35,776 nt of DNA from Treponema sp. (GTDB lineage: Bacteria > Spirochaetota > Spirochaetia > Treponematales > Breznakiellaceae): assembly GCA_031257105.1 (NCBI GenBank), contig JAIRPG010000099.1, positions 1 to 35,776 of the forward strand, given 5' to 3'. The notes under the pieces are model-generated. The model was not told the origin of the DNA, ran no database searches, and was given only the letters and a program-made list of their open reading frames with translations. The translations under genes were made by a program, and so were the position numbers. Shown here piece by piece: positions 1 to 8,053 of this stretch (position 1 is the first letter of the stretch; each line of letters begins with the position of its first letter).

Positions 1-354
1 AGAGGCCATTTTGGTTGAGCCAATGAGTTTTACGGTTATTTCCTGACCGCCGCCCAGGGTGTAGTCGGAAAAATAGCGGTTTGGCGCGGCTTTGCCGGCC
101 AGCCGTTCAGCGCTAAAGGTCAGGGTAAAACTGTCGCCTTCGCCTAATGGGGCGCGATCAAAAGCGCCAGCCGCGCCGTTGATCCGCACCTGTACCAGTT
201 TCCAGTTTTTTTCCAAAACTTCGGAAAAACCAGGGCCGGTACTCAGGGCGATGGCATCAGCGGTAACAGAAGCGGCGGCGCCGCCGGAAGCGCTCGCGCA
301 GGCGGCGGCGCAGAGCGCAATGAGTACTGCAAGCATCGAAAAAGATTTTTTCAT
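1..354 (-). CDS. META/HslJ-like lipoprotein (N-terminal part, cut by the window edge)
   Basis: The 118 visible codons begin with a lipoprotein-type signal: positive start MKKSF, a hydrophobic core, then Cys15 and Cys19 within ALCAAAC. After a small-residue linker comes ENWKLVQVRING, the opening pattern of META (DUF306, HslJ-like) domains, followed by the typical start of the beta-sheet (SFTLTFSAERLAGK). The start ATG at 354 is preceded by GGAGG at 359-363. META proteins are small envelope proteins of ill-defined function, linked to stress or drug tolerance in E. coli HslJ. The C-terminal part lies outside the window, so it is unknown whether more than one META domain is present. It diverges from the esterase gene. 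Family call is good; function is unknown. Confidence 0.8.
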   Translation of the reverse strand, partial: MKKSFSMLAVLIALCAAACASASGGAAASVTADAIALSTGPGFSEVLEKNWKLVQVRINGAAGAFDRAPLGEGDSFTLTFSAERLAGKAAPNRYFSDYTLGGGQEITVKLIGSTKMAS

Positions 355-375
355 GATTTCCTCCAATCTGAAATA

Positions 376-404
376 ACTATAGCACATTTGATTTATTTTC
401 AAAA
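376..404 (-). promoter_or_regulatory. Possible promoter of the META lipoprotein
   Basis: Read on the minus strand, TATAGT (376-381) lies 22 bases upstream of the ATG. A TTTTGA hexamer lies 17 bases further upstream, and an overlapping TTGAAA would give a 15-base spacer. Both -35 options are weak, so the -10 is the main support. Confidence 0.35.
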
Positions 405-465
405 GCCACTGATCAATTTATATGCGCCGGCCCTGAAAGACTCAATGTGCGCGATAACCGGAACC

Positions 466-493
466 TTGACAAACCAAAATGAATCGTTATAAT
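466..493 (+). promoter_or_regulatory. Consensus sigma-70 promoter of the esterase gene
   Basis: TTGACA (466-471) and TATAAT (488-493) both match consensus fully, with a 16-base spacer. The -10 ends 47 bases before the esterase ATG, leaving a leader of about 40 bases. No operator-like palindrome overlaps it, so expression may be constitutive. Confidence 0.85.
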
Positions 494-540
494 GTCTCTA
501 TCTTTTCCTGTTCATATTCAGATAATTTTTGGAGGAATGT

Positions 541-1353
541 ATGTCTTTTTTTACCGGAACCATTTATTCAAAGTCAATGAACATGGATACCTCCCTTGCG
601 GTTCTGCTTCCGCAGGACAGCAGAAAACACCGGAGCCTTGAAGAATCGCGTAACAGCATTAAACCCCCCAGGGCGGCGAAAACGCTTATTTTGCTGCACG
701 GTTATTCAGATGGTTATTCAGCATGGCTGACTCGCAGTTCCATTGCGCGTTATGCCGAGGATTACGACATAGCGGTATTGATGCCGGAAGTGCAGCACAG
801 TTTTTATCAGGACATGAAAAACGGGCTTCCCTATTTTTCGTATATTACCGGGGAGCTGCCCCGGCTTGCTTCGGAAATGTTCAACATTTCCACTGCCGCC
901 GAAGATTGTATGATCGCCGGATTGTCTATGGGCGGATACGGCGCTCTGTACGCCGGTTTGACGTATCCTGAGCGGTTCTACGGGGTTGGCTGTTTTTCCA
1001 GCGCCTTTGATTTAAGAGCCATAGCCGCGTCTGTCAAATCCGATTCTGAGCCGCAGGCCGCAGGCTGGGACAATGACCTGCGGGGGATATTCGGCGAGTC
1101 TCCGGTTTTTTCCGAAAAAAGCGATTTATTTATCCTTGCTGAAAAAAATGCCAAAGCTCCCCAAAAACCCAAAATATATATAAGCTGCGGTACCGAGGAT
1201 TTTCTTTACCAGTCCAATACGGCGATGAGAGACTTACTGTCCGCCCAAAAATACGATTTAAAATACGAAGAATGGCCTGGTACTCATGAATGGGGTTTCT
1301 GGGATCTTTCTGTTCAAAAAATGCTGGAACATTTTTTGCCTGCCCCTTCCTGA
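541..1353 (+). CDS. Alpha/beta-hydrolase esterase (EstA/tributyrin-esterase-like)
   Basis: A 270-residue serine hydrolase of the EstA / COG0627 type, expected to cleave short-chain acyl or acetyl esters. The nucleophile elbow GLSMGG carries Ser129. The oxyanion-side motif LLHGYSDGYSAW is near residue 51. The likely acid is Asp220 in CGTEDF and the base His249 in GTHEWGFW, giving a complete triad in the usual order. There is no signal peptide, so it should be cytoplasmic. The start is set at ATG 541 because GGAGG (531-535) sits five bases upstream; an in-frame TTG at 529 overlaps that site. It has its own consensus promoter and ends seven bases from the convergent GH109-like gene. Substrate is not predictable; acetylated sugars are one option given the glycosidases nearby. 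Confidence 0.88.
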   Translation: MSFFTGTIYSKSMNMDTSLAVLLPQDSRKHRSLEESRNSIKPPRAAKTLILLHGYSDGYSAWLTRSSIARYAEDYDIAVLMPEVQHSFYQDMKNGLPYFSYITGELPRLASEMFNISTAAEDCMIAGLSMGGYGALYAGLTYPERFYGVGCFSSAFDLRAIAASVKSDSEPQAAGWDNDLRGIFGESPVFSEKSDLFILAEKNAKAPQKPKIYISCGTEDFLYQSNTAMRDLLSAQKYDLKYEEWPGTHEWGFWDLSVQKMLEHFLPAPS

Positions 1354-1359
1354 CCGGTG

Positions 1360-2571
1360 CTAAAAAGGTTTGTCCTTCCGGGTGAGCCATTTGCCGTTGG
1401 TAAAGTCGGGGATGGCTATTGGTGCGCCGCCCAGGGCTATGGAATCTTCCGAGAGGGTGGAAATACTCATCCAGGAGGCCATGTCGTACACGTCAATGGG
1501 AGGCGCCGCCCTTTCCCGGACGGCATTGAAAAGGGCGGAGAATTCCAGCCAGTCTATGCCGTCGTGCCCCCCCTGTACGCCCTCCTCAATATAGCTTTTC
1601 CAGAGGGGATGGTCGTACTTTTCAAAGTAGGAATCCGCGCTGCCCCAGAGCCCCCTGCCGTTGAATTCGAATTTTTCATCCTGCCGGTCCAGGAAGATCG
1701 TCAGGTTGTCCTCGCTGAACATACCGCGGGTTCCCTGGACGTGAAAGGCCCGGGAATAGGCGCGGGGCAGGGTGGTATCCAGGGTGAGGACGATAGTTTC
1801 CCCACGGGCGCAGGTGATGATCGTGGTAACCACGTCCCCCTGGGCAAAGCGCAGTTTCGCGTCCTGACTGTCCGCTCCCTGGCGGGAGATGATGTACTCA
1901 TGGAGCCCCGCGGCTTTTGAGGCAACAGAATTGAGCTTTACCATACGGTTCCCCCGGTTAATGTCCAGCACTTCCGCCAGAGGGCCCAGCTCGTGGGTGG
2001 GATAGTTTTCGCAGTTCCGCAGGAGGTAGTTGTCTTTGCGGTAGTGCCGGTTTTCCCAGCCCCCGCTGATCTCGCCCCGGAGATCGTGGCGGTAGCCCCC
2101 CTGACAGTGGACAATCTCGCCGAAAAGTCCCTGGCGGACCATGTTGAGCACCAAAAGCTCATAGCGGCCAAAACAGCAGTTCTCCATGAGCATACAGTGG
2201 GTTCCGGTTTCTTCGTGGGTGCGGACCAGCCGCCAGCAGTCGTCCAGGGAATAGGCCCCGCCCACTTCCACGGCGGTGTAGACCCCGGCCTTCATGGCGG
2301 CGCAGGCGATTTCAATATGCGGGGTCCAGCCGGTGGCGATCAACACCACGTCCAGATCCTTCATGGCCAGGACTTCCCGGTAATCGGCGGAAATCAGGGG
2401 GCGGCTTTGACCGGCTTTTTCAACCTGCGCGGCGGCGTCAAGCCGCCGGTCTTCGTAGAGGTCGCAGACCGCTGCGACCCGGACTTCTTTGCGGGGGAGG
2501 ATGCAGTCTTTCATCAGGCTCCCCCGCCCGCTGCCGATTCCGATGATCCCGATATTGATAGTATCTTTCAT
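1360..2571 (-). CDS. Gfo/Idh/MocA-family protein related to GH109 NAD-dependent glycosidases
   Basis: A 403-residue protein with an N-terminal Rossmann fold (dinucleotide loop around residues 9-17) and a Gfo/Idh/MocA C-terminal domain. Where sugar dehydrogenases have an EKP triad, it has VEVGGAYSLDDCW (101-113). It also has ENCCFGRYELLVLNMVRQG (130-148), GGYRHDLR (158-165) and YPTHELGP followed by INRGNRM (190-210). From memory, these blocks match the GH109 pattern, whose known member is an alpha-N-acetylgalactosaminidase that uses bound NAD in a redox-assisted hydrolysis. The alternative is an ordinary NAD(P)-dependent sugar oxidoreductase. The start has AAGGAAG six bases upstream. No signal peptide is visible, so it probably acts on imported sugars. 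Family certain, chemistry likely, substrate unknown. Confidence 0.78.
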   Translation of the reverse strand: MKDTINIGIIGIGSGRGSLMKDCILPRKEVRVAAVCDLYEDRRLDAAAQVEKAGQSRPLISADYREVLAMKDLDVVLIATGWTPHIEIACAAMKAGVYTAVEVGGAYSLDDCWRLVRTHEETGTHCMLMENCCFGRYELLVLNMVRQGLFGEIVHCQGGYRHDLRGEISGGWENRHYRKDNYLLRNCENYPTHELGPLAEVLDINRGNRMVKLNSVASKAAGLHEYIISRQGADSQDAKLRFAQGDVVTTIITCARGETIVLTLDTTLPRAYSRAFHVQGTRGMFSEDNLTIFLDRQDEKFEFNGRGLWGSADSYFEKYDHPLWKSYIEEGVQGGHDGIDWLEFSALFNAVRERAAPPIDVYDMASWMSISTLSEDSIALGGAPIAIPDFTNGKWLTRKDKPF

Positions 2572-2600
2572 ATAGTCTTCCTTTATTTGTATAAGATTAT

Positions 2601-2616
2601 CGCATCTGAAGATGCG
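2601..2616. promoter_or_regulatory. 16-bp palindrome upstream of the GH109-like gene
   Basis: CGCATCT-GA-AGATGCG is a perfect inverted repeat with 7-base arms, lying 30 bases upstream of the GH109-like start and 17 bases beyond the stop of the 924-residue protein. It has no T-run on the minus strand, so it suits an operator better than an intrinsic terminator. Confidence 0.4.
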
Positions 2617-2632
2617 CTCGATGTTTTGCGGC

Positions 2633-5407
2633 TCATATTAATTTATACCGTTTTGCCGTATCAACAAGGGATTTATTCCAATGGTTCAGCGAGAGGAATG
2701 CCCGTTTCGTCTCCAGATCATCGATGCGACTGGCCCGGCGTTGAAGGCGCTTAAAGGCCATACTGATGGCGGTATTCATATCTACCTCGACCGCGCCGGA
2801 TTCCTGGAGTACCTGATAATAGGCGTATAAATAGAACGCTTCGTTGGGCTCCGTATCGGGGAGTCCCTCTTCCTTAATAATCCGCCGCATACTGCCGACC
2901 GCCTGCTCATAGGCGTCCGGCTGGGAACATCCGAGTTGGCAGAGGGCTAAAGCCCGGTACGCGGAAAGAAACCGGAGGATGAATTCCCGGCGGGAGAAAA
3001 GGAGCAGTTCGCACTGCGAAAAACCGCTCCGCCAATCAGGCTGTTCAATGAGCAGGAAATCGCTGCCCGCAAGGACGCTCTGGAACTCATCCGCCAGTTT
3101 TACCGTCCGCTTATAGTCGGCAAACAGATAGGCGGCCTCAATCTGGAAAAGCAGCGCGTCTTCGTTCATCGGATCCGGCTTACGGAGCTTGGAGTTCCGC
3201 AGATAGACGTCGCAGCGGTATATCCAGGCGGCAAGGGTCTGCGCTTGGCCGGCGGCGGAAGAGGTGAAAAAGGAGCCCTGCTTCTGCAAGCCTTCAAAGA
3301 TATCCAGCGCCTCCCGGTAATGACCGGTCTCAAAACGGAGCCGGCCCCGCAAGAACCGGGCGCGATCCGCCCAGCCGGCCCCGCTGTATACCGAAGCGGT
3401 CTGCTCCGCCTGCCCGGCAAGCCGTTCCGCCTGGGAGATGTTCCCGAAAAGGAAATGAACCGCCGCGGAATAGTACGTGGTAACCGCCAGTTCATGGTAG
3501 TCTTCCGAAGCGCCGGCGTGTTCAACCGCGAAGGTAAAATATTCTAAAGCGTCCCCTATGCGCTGCCGGAAAAGGTTTGCGAGGGAAAAAAGCCGGTAGG
3601 ACTGGGCCAGCCCCTTGCCCCCATGCCGGCCTTGGTTGATCATCATCGCTTCCTTGACCTTCTCGGTTGCCATGGGAATATCCTGGATACCGAAGTAAAA
3701 CCCGGTCAGGTTCGCGAGGATCTGGGCCTTATAGCTGGGGAAGGCGTCGGAGTTGGGGGCGTCTTCCGCGAAAGCATCCCGAATCTCCGTTTCACCACCG
3801 TGAGAGAGGGCTTTGAGGGTCGTAAAGATATACCGCAACGGCGCGGAACGGGTTTCTCCGACAATGGTTCCAAAAGAACCTTCCGCCAGCGCCCGCTCTA
3901 TGCCTGCATAGGTTCCATTGACAATATCCTCCACAAGGGCGTCTTGAATGGTGATGAGAGAAGCTTCTCCTCCGAGTTCTGAAAGGGCTTCGAGCAGATT
4001 AAAGCACGGCTTGACCCTCCCTTCCCCGACCCAGGCGAGGAGGCGGTTCCTAACCATTGCGCGGATAGGTTCCTTTCGTTCTTCCAGCATTTTTTCCGCC
4101 AGGGAAACACAGCCGGCGATACGGGGGAGCGGATCATCGGTAAAATCGTTAAGCCCCATAAGGTTAAAAATATCCAGCGCCCGGGAAAGGCTGAGGGAGT
4201 TTTTTCCCTCCGCCTCAAAGAGTTCCGGAAAATAAGCCGGGGGAAAATAACGTCTGAGCAGGCAAATATTATAGGCCATTTCCCAAAGATCCTGGGGAAT
4301 ATCCGGTATGCGTTCAGGGTAGTCGTCTTCAACGGAAAACCGGATGATCCGGGAGAACACTTTTCCCCAGGAATTATTTCCCGTTACCTCAAAGCGGCGG
4401 CCTTCGCCGTTCCCCGTATCCTCCGGGGCGGCGCAGGTGCCGTAGACGCGGTAAAAATTCTTGGTTCGGGATCGATGCCAGACCGAGGCAAAGAGCTGCG
4501 CCGCCTCATCTTCCGCCTCGTGGATATTTTCCATAATAATGACCGGTTTTGTCCCAAGCCGGGAACAAATTCCGGCGTAAGAATCCAGGAGCAGCGCTAA
4601 AAAACACCGCGCCTTCTGCGCTAAAGAAGGAGAATACTGAACCCTCAGCCGCTCCCGAAAGAGCGCCGCCTCCAGCGCATCCAATTCTTTGACCAGGGCC
4701 TCCCCGCCAAGCTTGAGCAGCATGGAATGGATCGGGGCGCTGCCATAGGCGTCGGCAAAGCAGCAAAGCCCCCTGCCGCCGGAACCGAAACGGATTTCCA
4801 GCGGGGGGACATCCCGGAGAATCGCGGCGCAATACCGTCTGAGCCCCTCTCGTTTGCCGGTAAACCGGGGGCCGAGGAGCAGGGCGTTCTTATACGCTCC
4901 TTCCTGGAGTATGCGTTGAACCTGTTCGCGGCAGGGAAAGCTCCAGGAAACGCCATTGGGAAGGCGTATACGCTGTATCCGGGCAAATCCTTTGATAATA
5001 GGTTTTGTCTCCGGCCCGTTAAGCCCCTGTTCAAAGAGCACATAGGGCGAAAGTTCGGTCTGAATTAACGGATCGCACCAAAACCCCGGAATTCCCAGCG
5101 GCAGCGCCCGGAGCATAGAAAACCGGTTGTCCCCTATATCCTTTCCCATCACACAGCGGTAGCCGTACAACTCAGGCGCCGCGTCTTCCATTGTCTTGAG
5201 GATCGTTTCCAGGATCAGGAAGATATCGAGCCAAAAACCGATGGTAAGACCTTCAAAAGAGGCGGAGATATACCGCTTTTCAAAGCCTACCTTGCCTCCG
5301 CAGTTGGTAACCGCGTTCACGATAGCGTGTTCGACAAACGTAAAGAGCTCCGGCCTGGTACGCCTGAGCTGAGACTGGAACCGTAGTGAAAAGAGCATTT
5401 CTATCAT
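2633..5407 (-). CDS. 924-residue protein with degenerate P-loop ATPase region and C-terminal TPR-like repeats
   Basis: I do not recognise a named family. Residues 1-150 form a distinct domain. GPRFTGKR at 179-186 resembles a Walker A loop but has Arg where Ser or Thr is usual. PVIIMENIH at 288-296 resembles a Walker B strand with Glu293. From about residue 560 to 840 the chain is helix-rich with TPR-like pairs, for example near the segments around residues 590-700. This order (N-terminal domain, P-loop NTPase, long TPR-like superhelix) recalls MalT/STAND signalling ATPases, but there is no visible DNA-binding HTH at either end. No signal peptide or membrane segment is evident. The start ATG at 5407 lacks a clear Shine-Dalgarno sequence. 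It diverges from the OTC gene. It may be a large sensor or scaffold; this is inference. Confidence 0.6.
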   Translation of the reverse strand: MIEMLFSLRFQSQLRRTRPELFTFVEHAIVNAVTNCGGKVGFEKRYISASFEGLTIGFWLDIFLILETILKTMEDAAPELYGYRCVMGKDIGDNRFSMLRALPLGIPGFWCDPLIQTELSPYVLFEQGLNGPETKPIIKGFARIQRIRLPNGVSWSFPCREQVQRILQEGAYKNALLLGPRFTGKREGLRRYCAAILRDVPPLEIRFGSGGRGLCCFADAYGSAPIHSMLLKLGGEALVKELDALEAALFRERLRVQYSPSLAQKARCFLALLLDSYAGICSRLGTKPVIIMENIHEAEDEAAQLFASVWHRSRTKNFYRVYGTCAAPEDTGNGEGRRFEVTGNNSWGKVFSRIIRFSVEDDYPERIPDIPQDLWEMAYNICLLRRYFPPAYFPELFEAEGKNSLSLSRALDIFNLMGLNDFTDDPLPRIAGCVSLAEKMLEERKEPIRAMVRNRLLAWVGEGRVKPCFNLLEALSELGGEASLITIQDALVEDIVNGTYAGIERALAEGSFGTIVGETRSAPLRYIFTTLKALSHGGETEIRDAFAEDAPNSDAFPSYKAQILANLTGFYFGIQDIPMATEKVKEAMMINQGRHGGKGLAQSYRLFSLANLFRQRIGDALEYFTFAVEHAGASEDYHELAVTTYYSAAVHFLFGNISQAERLAGQAEQTASVYSGAGWADRARFLRGRLRFETGHYREALDIFEGLQKQGSFFTSSAAGQAQTLAAWIYRCDVYLRNSKLRKPDPMNEDALLFQIEAAYLFADYKRTVKLADEFQSVLAGSDFLLIEQPDWRSGFSQCELLLFSRREFILRFLSAYRALALCQLGCSQPDAYEQAVGSMRRIIKEEGLPDTEPNEAFYLYAYYQVLQESGAVEVDMNTAISMAFKRLQRRASRIDDLETKRAFLSLNHWNKSLVDTAKRYKLI

Positions 5408-5481
5408 AGTTATTTGATCTCAATAGTTATTTAGGTTCATTCCGTATATGCTCTTTATCGGTATATTTTATCGGAGGTATT

Positions 5482-6432
5482 ATGAGTTTAGAATCATTAC
5501 GGGGACGTTCTCTCCTGACGCTGCTGGATTTTTCGGCGGAGGAGATCTGTTCATTGCTGAATTTGGCAAAAGGTCTCAAGGCGGAAGCGCGGCGGGGCGA
5601 AACGCGGCAACGGTTTCAGGGGAAAACTATCGCCCTCCTCTTTGAGAAACGCTCCACCAGAACCCGCTGCGCCTTTGAGACGGCCTTTGGCGAAGAGGGA
5701 GGGCATCCGGTGTTCCTTTCCACCGCGGATATTCAACTTGGGGCAAAAGAATCGATTGAAGATACCGCCCGGGTGCTGGGAAGGATGTTCAACGCTATTC
5801 AGTTCCGGGGCTTTAAGCAGTCCACAGTGGAGACCCTGGCCCGTTACGCCGGGGTGCCGGTTTACAATGGACTCACCGACAGCTTCCACCCCACCCAGGC
5901 CCTGGCGGACATGCAAACCCTCGAAGAAAATTGCGGGCCCGTCCGGGGGAAAAAGCTCTGCTTTATCGGGGACGGCAGGAACAATGTCGCCCGGTCGCTC
6001 ATAGTGATCTCCGCCAAACTGGGGGTTCATGTTACGGTGATCGCCCCTCCTTCCCTCAGCCCCGGGGAAGATCTCCTTGAGCGCTGTAAGCCTATCGCGG
6101 CGGAGTCGGGAGCGGAAATGAGGGTCACCGCCGATCTTTCCGCCGTAGAAGGAGCGGACGCGATTTACACCGATGTGTGGGTATCCATGGGGGAAGAAGA
6201 CTGTCGGGAAGAACGGCTGCGGCTTCTTAAGCCCTATCAGGTGAATCAGGCGTTAATGGATAAGACTGGCCGCAAGGACTGTATTTTCCTCCACTGCCTT
6301 CCCGCGGTAAAGGGCGAGGAAGTTACCGCCGAGGTCGTTGACGGGCCGCAAAGCCGGGCTTGGGATGAAGCTGAAAACCGGAAGCATACGATTAAAGCGG
6401 TGATGCTTGCCACATTGGGCCTTGCGGGATAA
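5482..6432 (+). CDS. argF: Ornithine carbamoyltransferase
   Basis: A 316-residue transcarbamylase joining carbamoyl phosphate and ornithine to form citrulline, or running in reverse in arginine catabolism. The carbamoyl-phosphate loop STRTR is at 58-62 and HPTQ at 136-139. The ornithine-side motifs are Asp231 with SMGE (235-238) and HCLP (271-274). The last two separate OTCs from aspartate transcarbamylases. Length is normal for the family. The start has GGAGG four bases upstream. No other arginine gene, carbamate kinase or arginine deiminase lies nearby, so sequence alone cannot decide between the anabolic (ArgF) and catabolic (ArcB) roles. The symbol follows the general usage. Confidence 0.95.
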   Translation: MSLESLRGRSLLTLLDFSAEEICSLLNLAKGLKAEARRGETRQRFQGKTIALLFEKRSTRTRCAFETAFGEEGGHPVFLSTADIQLGAKESIEDTARVLGRMFNAIQFRGFKQSTVETLARYAGVPVYNGLTDSFHPTQALADMQTLEENCGPVRGKKLCFIGDGRNNVARSLIVISAKLGVHVTVIAPPSLSPGEDLLERCKPIAAESGAEMRVTADLSAVEGADAIYTDVWVSMGEEDCREERLRLLKPYQVNQALMDKTGRKDCIFLHCLPAVKGEEVTAEVVDGPQSRAWDEAENRKHTIKAVMLATLGLAG

Positions 6433-6450
6433 GACGCAAAAGCGTATACT
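6422..6450 (+). promoter_or_regulatory. Possible promoter of the secreted 147-residue protein
   Basis: TTGCGG (6422-6427) and TATACT (6445-6450) are spaced by 17 bases. The element overlaps the OTC stop codon and lies 85 bases before the next start. Confidence 0.5.
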
Positions 6451-6534
6451 GTTTCCAGAAACTATAAGGTCTATCCATGAATACGCCGATTCTTGGATAA
6501 ACGTCGACTTCAAAGAAACTCCAGGAGGATTGAG

Positions 6535-6978
6535 ATGAAAATGTCCCGTGTCGTTGTTGCCGCATGGATCGCCATAATGGCGGCAGTTTTAGTTTTGCCC
6601 TTGACCGCGCAGGAAGCCTCGTCGGATCAGGGCTCTCAGAATAAATCCGCTTACTACTATGTGTCCCTACCGGTGGAAAAGGTGTTTTCCTACCGTTTGG
6701 GATACGTGGTGTACTACCGGAAAGGCCCCACCTCGATAGCGAGGACCTATTTGCCTAACGAATGGTTTTCTAACACGGCGGGGAAAGGGGAAATTATTTA
6801 CCTTGAGAAGGGAAATACGTGGCCTTCTCTGATGGTGTACTACAAAGACGGAATTTTCAGCCATGTCCGTCTTTCCGTACGCAGGGAGATGACCCATGAA
6901 TCCTGGGGAATCATTCCTTCCAGCGTGAACCTTGATAATGAATTTGAAGGGTTAGAAGAGATCAAACTGGAATTTTAA
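6535..6978 (+). CDS. Secreted small protein of unknown function
   Basis: A 147-residue protein with a clear Sec signal peptide (MKMSRVVVAAW, hydrophobic core to about residue 24, likely cleavage after LTA before QEA). The mature part is rich in aromatic residues and beta-strand patterns (KSAYYYVSLPVEKVFSYR, GYVVYYRKG) and has no cysteine, so it is probably a soluble periplasmic or surface beta-rich protein. I do not recognise the family. The start is ATG 6535 because AGGAGG (6523-6528) lies six bases upstream; an upstream in-frame start at 6493 would add a charged stretch before the signal. It precedes the DHH phosphoesterase by 37 bases on the same strand. Confidence 0.75.
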   Translation: MKMSRVVVAAWIAIMAAVLVLPLTAQEASSDQGSQNKSAYYYVSLPVEKVFSYRLGYVVYYRKGPTSIARTYLPNEWFSNTAGKGEIIYLEKGNTWPSLMVYYKDGIFSHVRLSVRREMTHESWGIIPSSVNLDNEFEGLEEIKLEF

Positions 6979-7015
6979 GAAAAAACAGCTTCGTTTGGTT
7001 TGATGAGGAGTTTCT

Positions 7016-8026
7016 ATGCAGCGCCCCGTGCCGGTTCCTGAAGAATTGATTAATTTTATCCGGACGGGCCGTAAATTTATCGTAGCGGGCCACAAGGAGC
7101 CGGACGGCGACTGTGTGGGAAGTCAACTGGCCCTCGCGGCGGTTTTGGAGCGTCTCGGTAAGGAAGCAATCCGCTGTTCAGCGGGGCCTTTTAAGAGAAC
7201 CGAAATCAAACCCTTTGAAGGATTTTTCAAGAAAGCCCCAACTGCCGAAGAGAGGGACGGCGCCGCGGTTCTCCTCGTCGATTGCGGTTCTACCGACCGG
7301 ACGGGCGATCTGGAACCCCTGCTGGCGGATCTTCCCCTGGCAATCATCGATCACCACGCGACGGGAGATCATGGAAAGGGGAAAGGGATTGTCTTTTTGG
7401 ACGCCGAAGCCCCTTCGGTTACTTTTATGGTATTGGCCGTTATTGAGGCCCTGGGATTACCGTTGACGGCGGAAGAAGCAACGTCGTTGTTCTTCGGGCT
7501 CTGTACCGATACCGGTTTCTTCCGCCATGTTGACAACGGAGGGGCGGAAACCTTTGCGTACGCAAGCCGGCTTGTTCAGGCCGGCGCGAACCCCAAAAAC
7601 GCCTTTGATACCATTCATGGGGGAAAGAGCCTGGGTTCCCGCATCCTTATGGGATTGGTTCTCTCCCGAACCGAATCGTACTATGACGGGAAACTGCTTC
7701 TTTCTACCGAACAATACGAGGAAACCCAGCGCTTCGGACGGGAAGGGCGGGATTCGGATACCCTCTACCAGGTCTTGCAAGCCGTTGCCGGCGTGGAGGC
7801 CATCGCCATCATTCGTCAAGAAACCCCCGAAACCTGCGCTATCGGCCTGCGAAGCCGGGATGCGGTGGATGTCGCGAAGGTCGCGGTCGGTCTCGGCGGG
7901 GGCGGTCACAAGAACGCCGCGGGGCTCACCAGAGCCGGCGCCATCGGGGAACTCAAACCCCGGATCATCGAAGCTTTTCGGGATCAGCTCGGAACCGGGC
8001 TTGAGCCCAAGCTCGCCGGATACTAA
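7016..8026 (+). CDS. nrnA: DHH/DHHA1 phosphoesterase, NrnA type (nanoRNase / pAp phosphatase)
   Basis: A 336-residue DHH-family enzyme. Metal-binding motifs appear in order: GHKEPDGD (25-32, with His26, Asp30 and Asp32), Asp89 in LLVDCGSTDR, the DHH triad at 112-114 and Asp165 in GLCTDTGFFR. The C-terminal DHHA1 substrate domain ends with GLGGGGHKNAAG. NrnA degrades 2- to 5-nt RNA and in many bacteria also dephosphorylates pAp. The length and two-domain layout match NrnA and not the longer RecJ. Cytoplasmic. GAGGAG (7005-7010) precedes the ATG. It leads a run with the GH18 gene (27 bases later) and the SDR-like gene, probably one transcript. Confidence 0.9.
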   Translation: MQRPVPVPEELINFIRTGRKFIVAGHKEPDGDCVGSQLALAAVLERLGKEAIRCSAGPFKRTEIKPFEGFFKKAPTAEERDGAAVLLVDCGSTDRTGDLEPLLADLPLAIIDHHATGDHGKGKGIVFLDAEAPSVTFMVLAVIEALGLPLTAEEATSLFFGLCTDTGFFRHVDNGGAETFAYASRLVQAGANPKNAFDTIHGGKSLGSRILMGLVLSRTESYYDGKLLLSTEQYEETQRFGREGRDSDTLYQVLQAVAGVEAIAIIRQETPETCAIGLRSRDAVDVAKVAVGLGGGGHKNAAGLTRAGAIGELKPRIIEAFRDQLGTGLEPKLAGY

Positions 8027-8053
8027 AACGTTACTATGCAAGGGAGCGGAACA

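Noticed and set aside
1357-1920. Long open frame on the plus strand
   Set aside because: It lies opposite the GH109-like gene, whose motifs are clear; the plus-strand product has no recognisable pattern.
1993-2754. 253-codon plus-strand frame
   Set aside because: Shadow of the GH109-like gene and the end of the 924-residue protein; no motifs or ribosome site.
2633-5407. LuxR/MalT-type transcription factor
   Set aside because: The P-loop and TPR order is similar, but no helix-turn-helix can be seen at either end.
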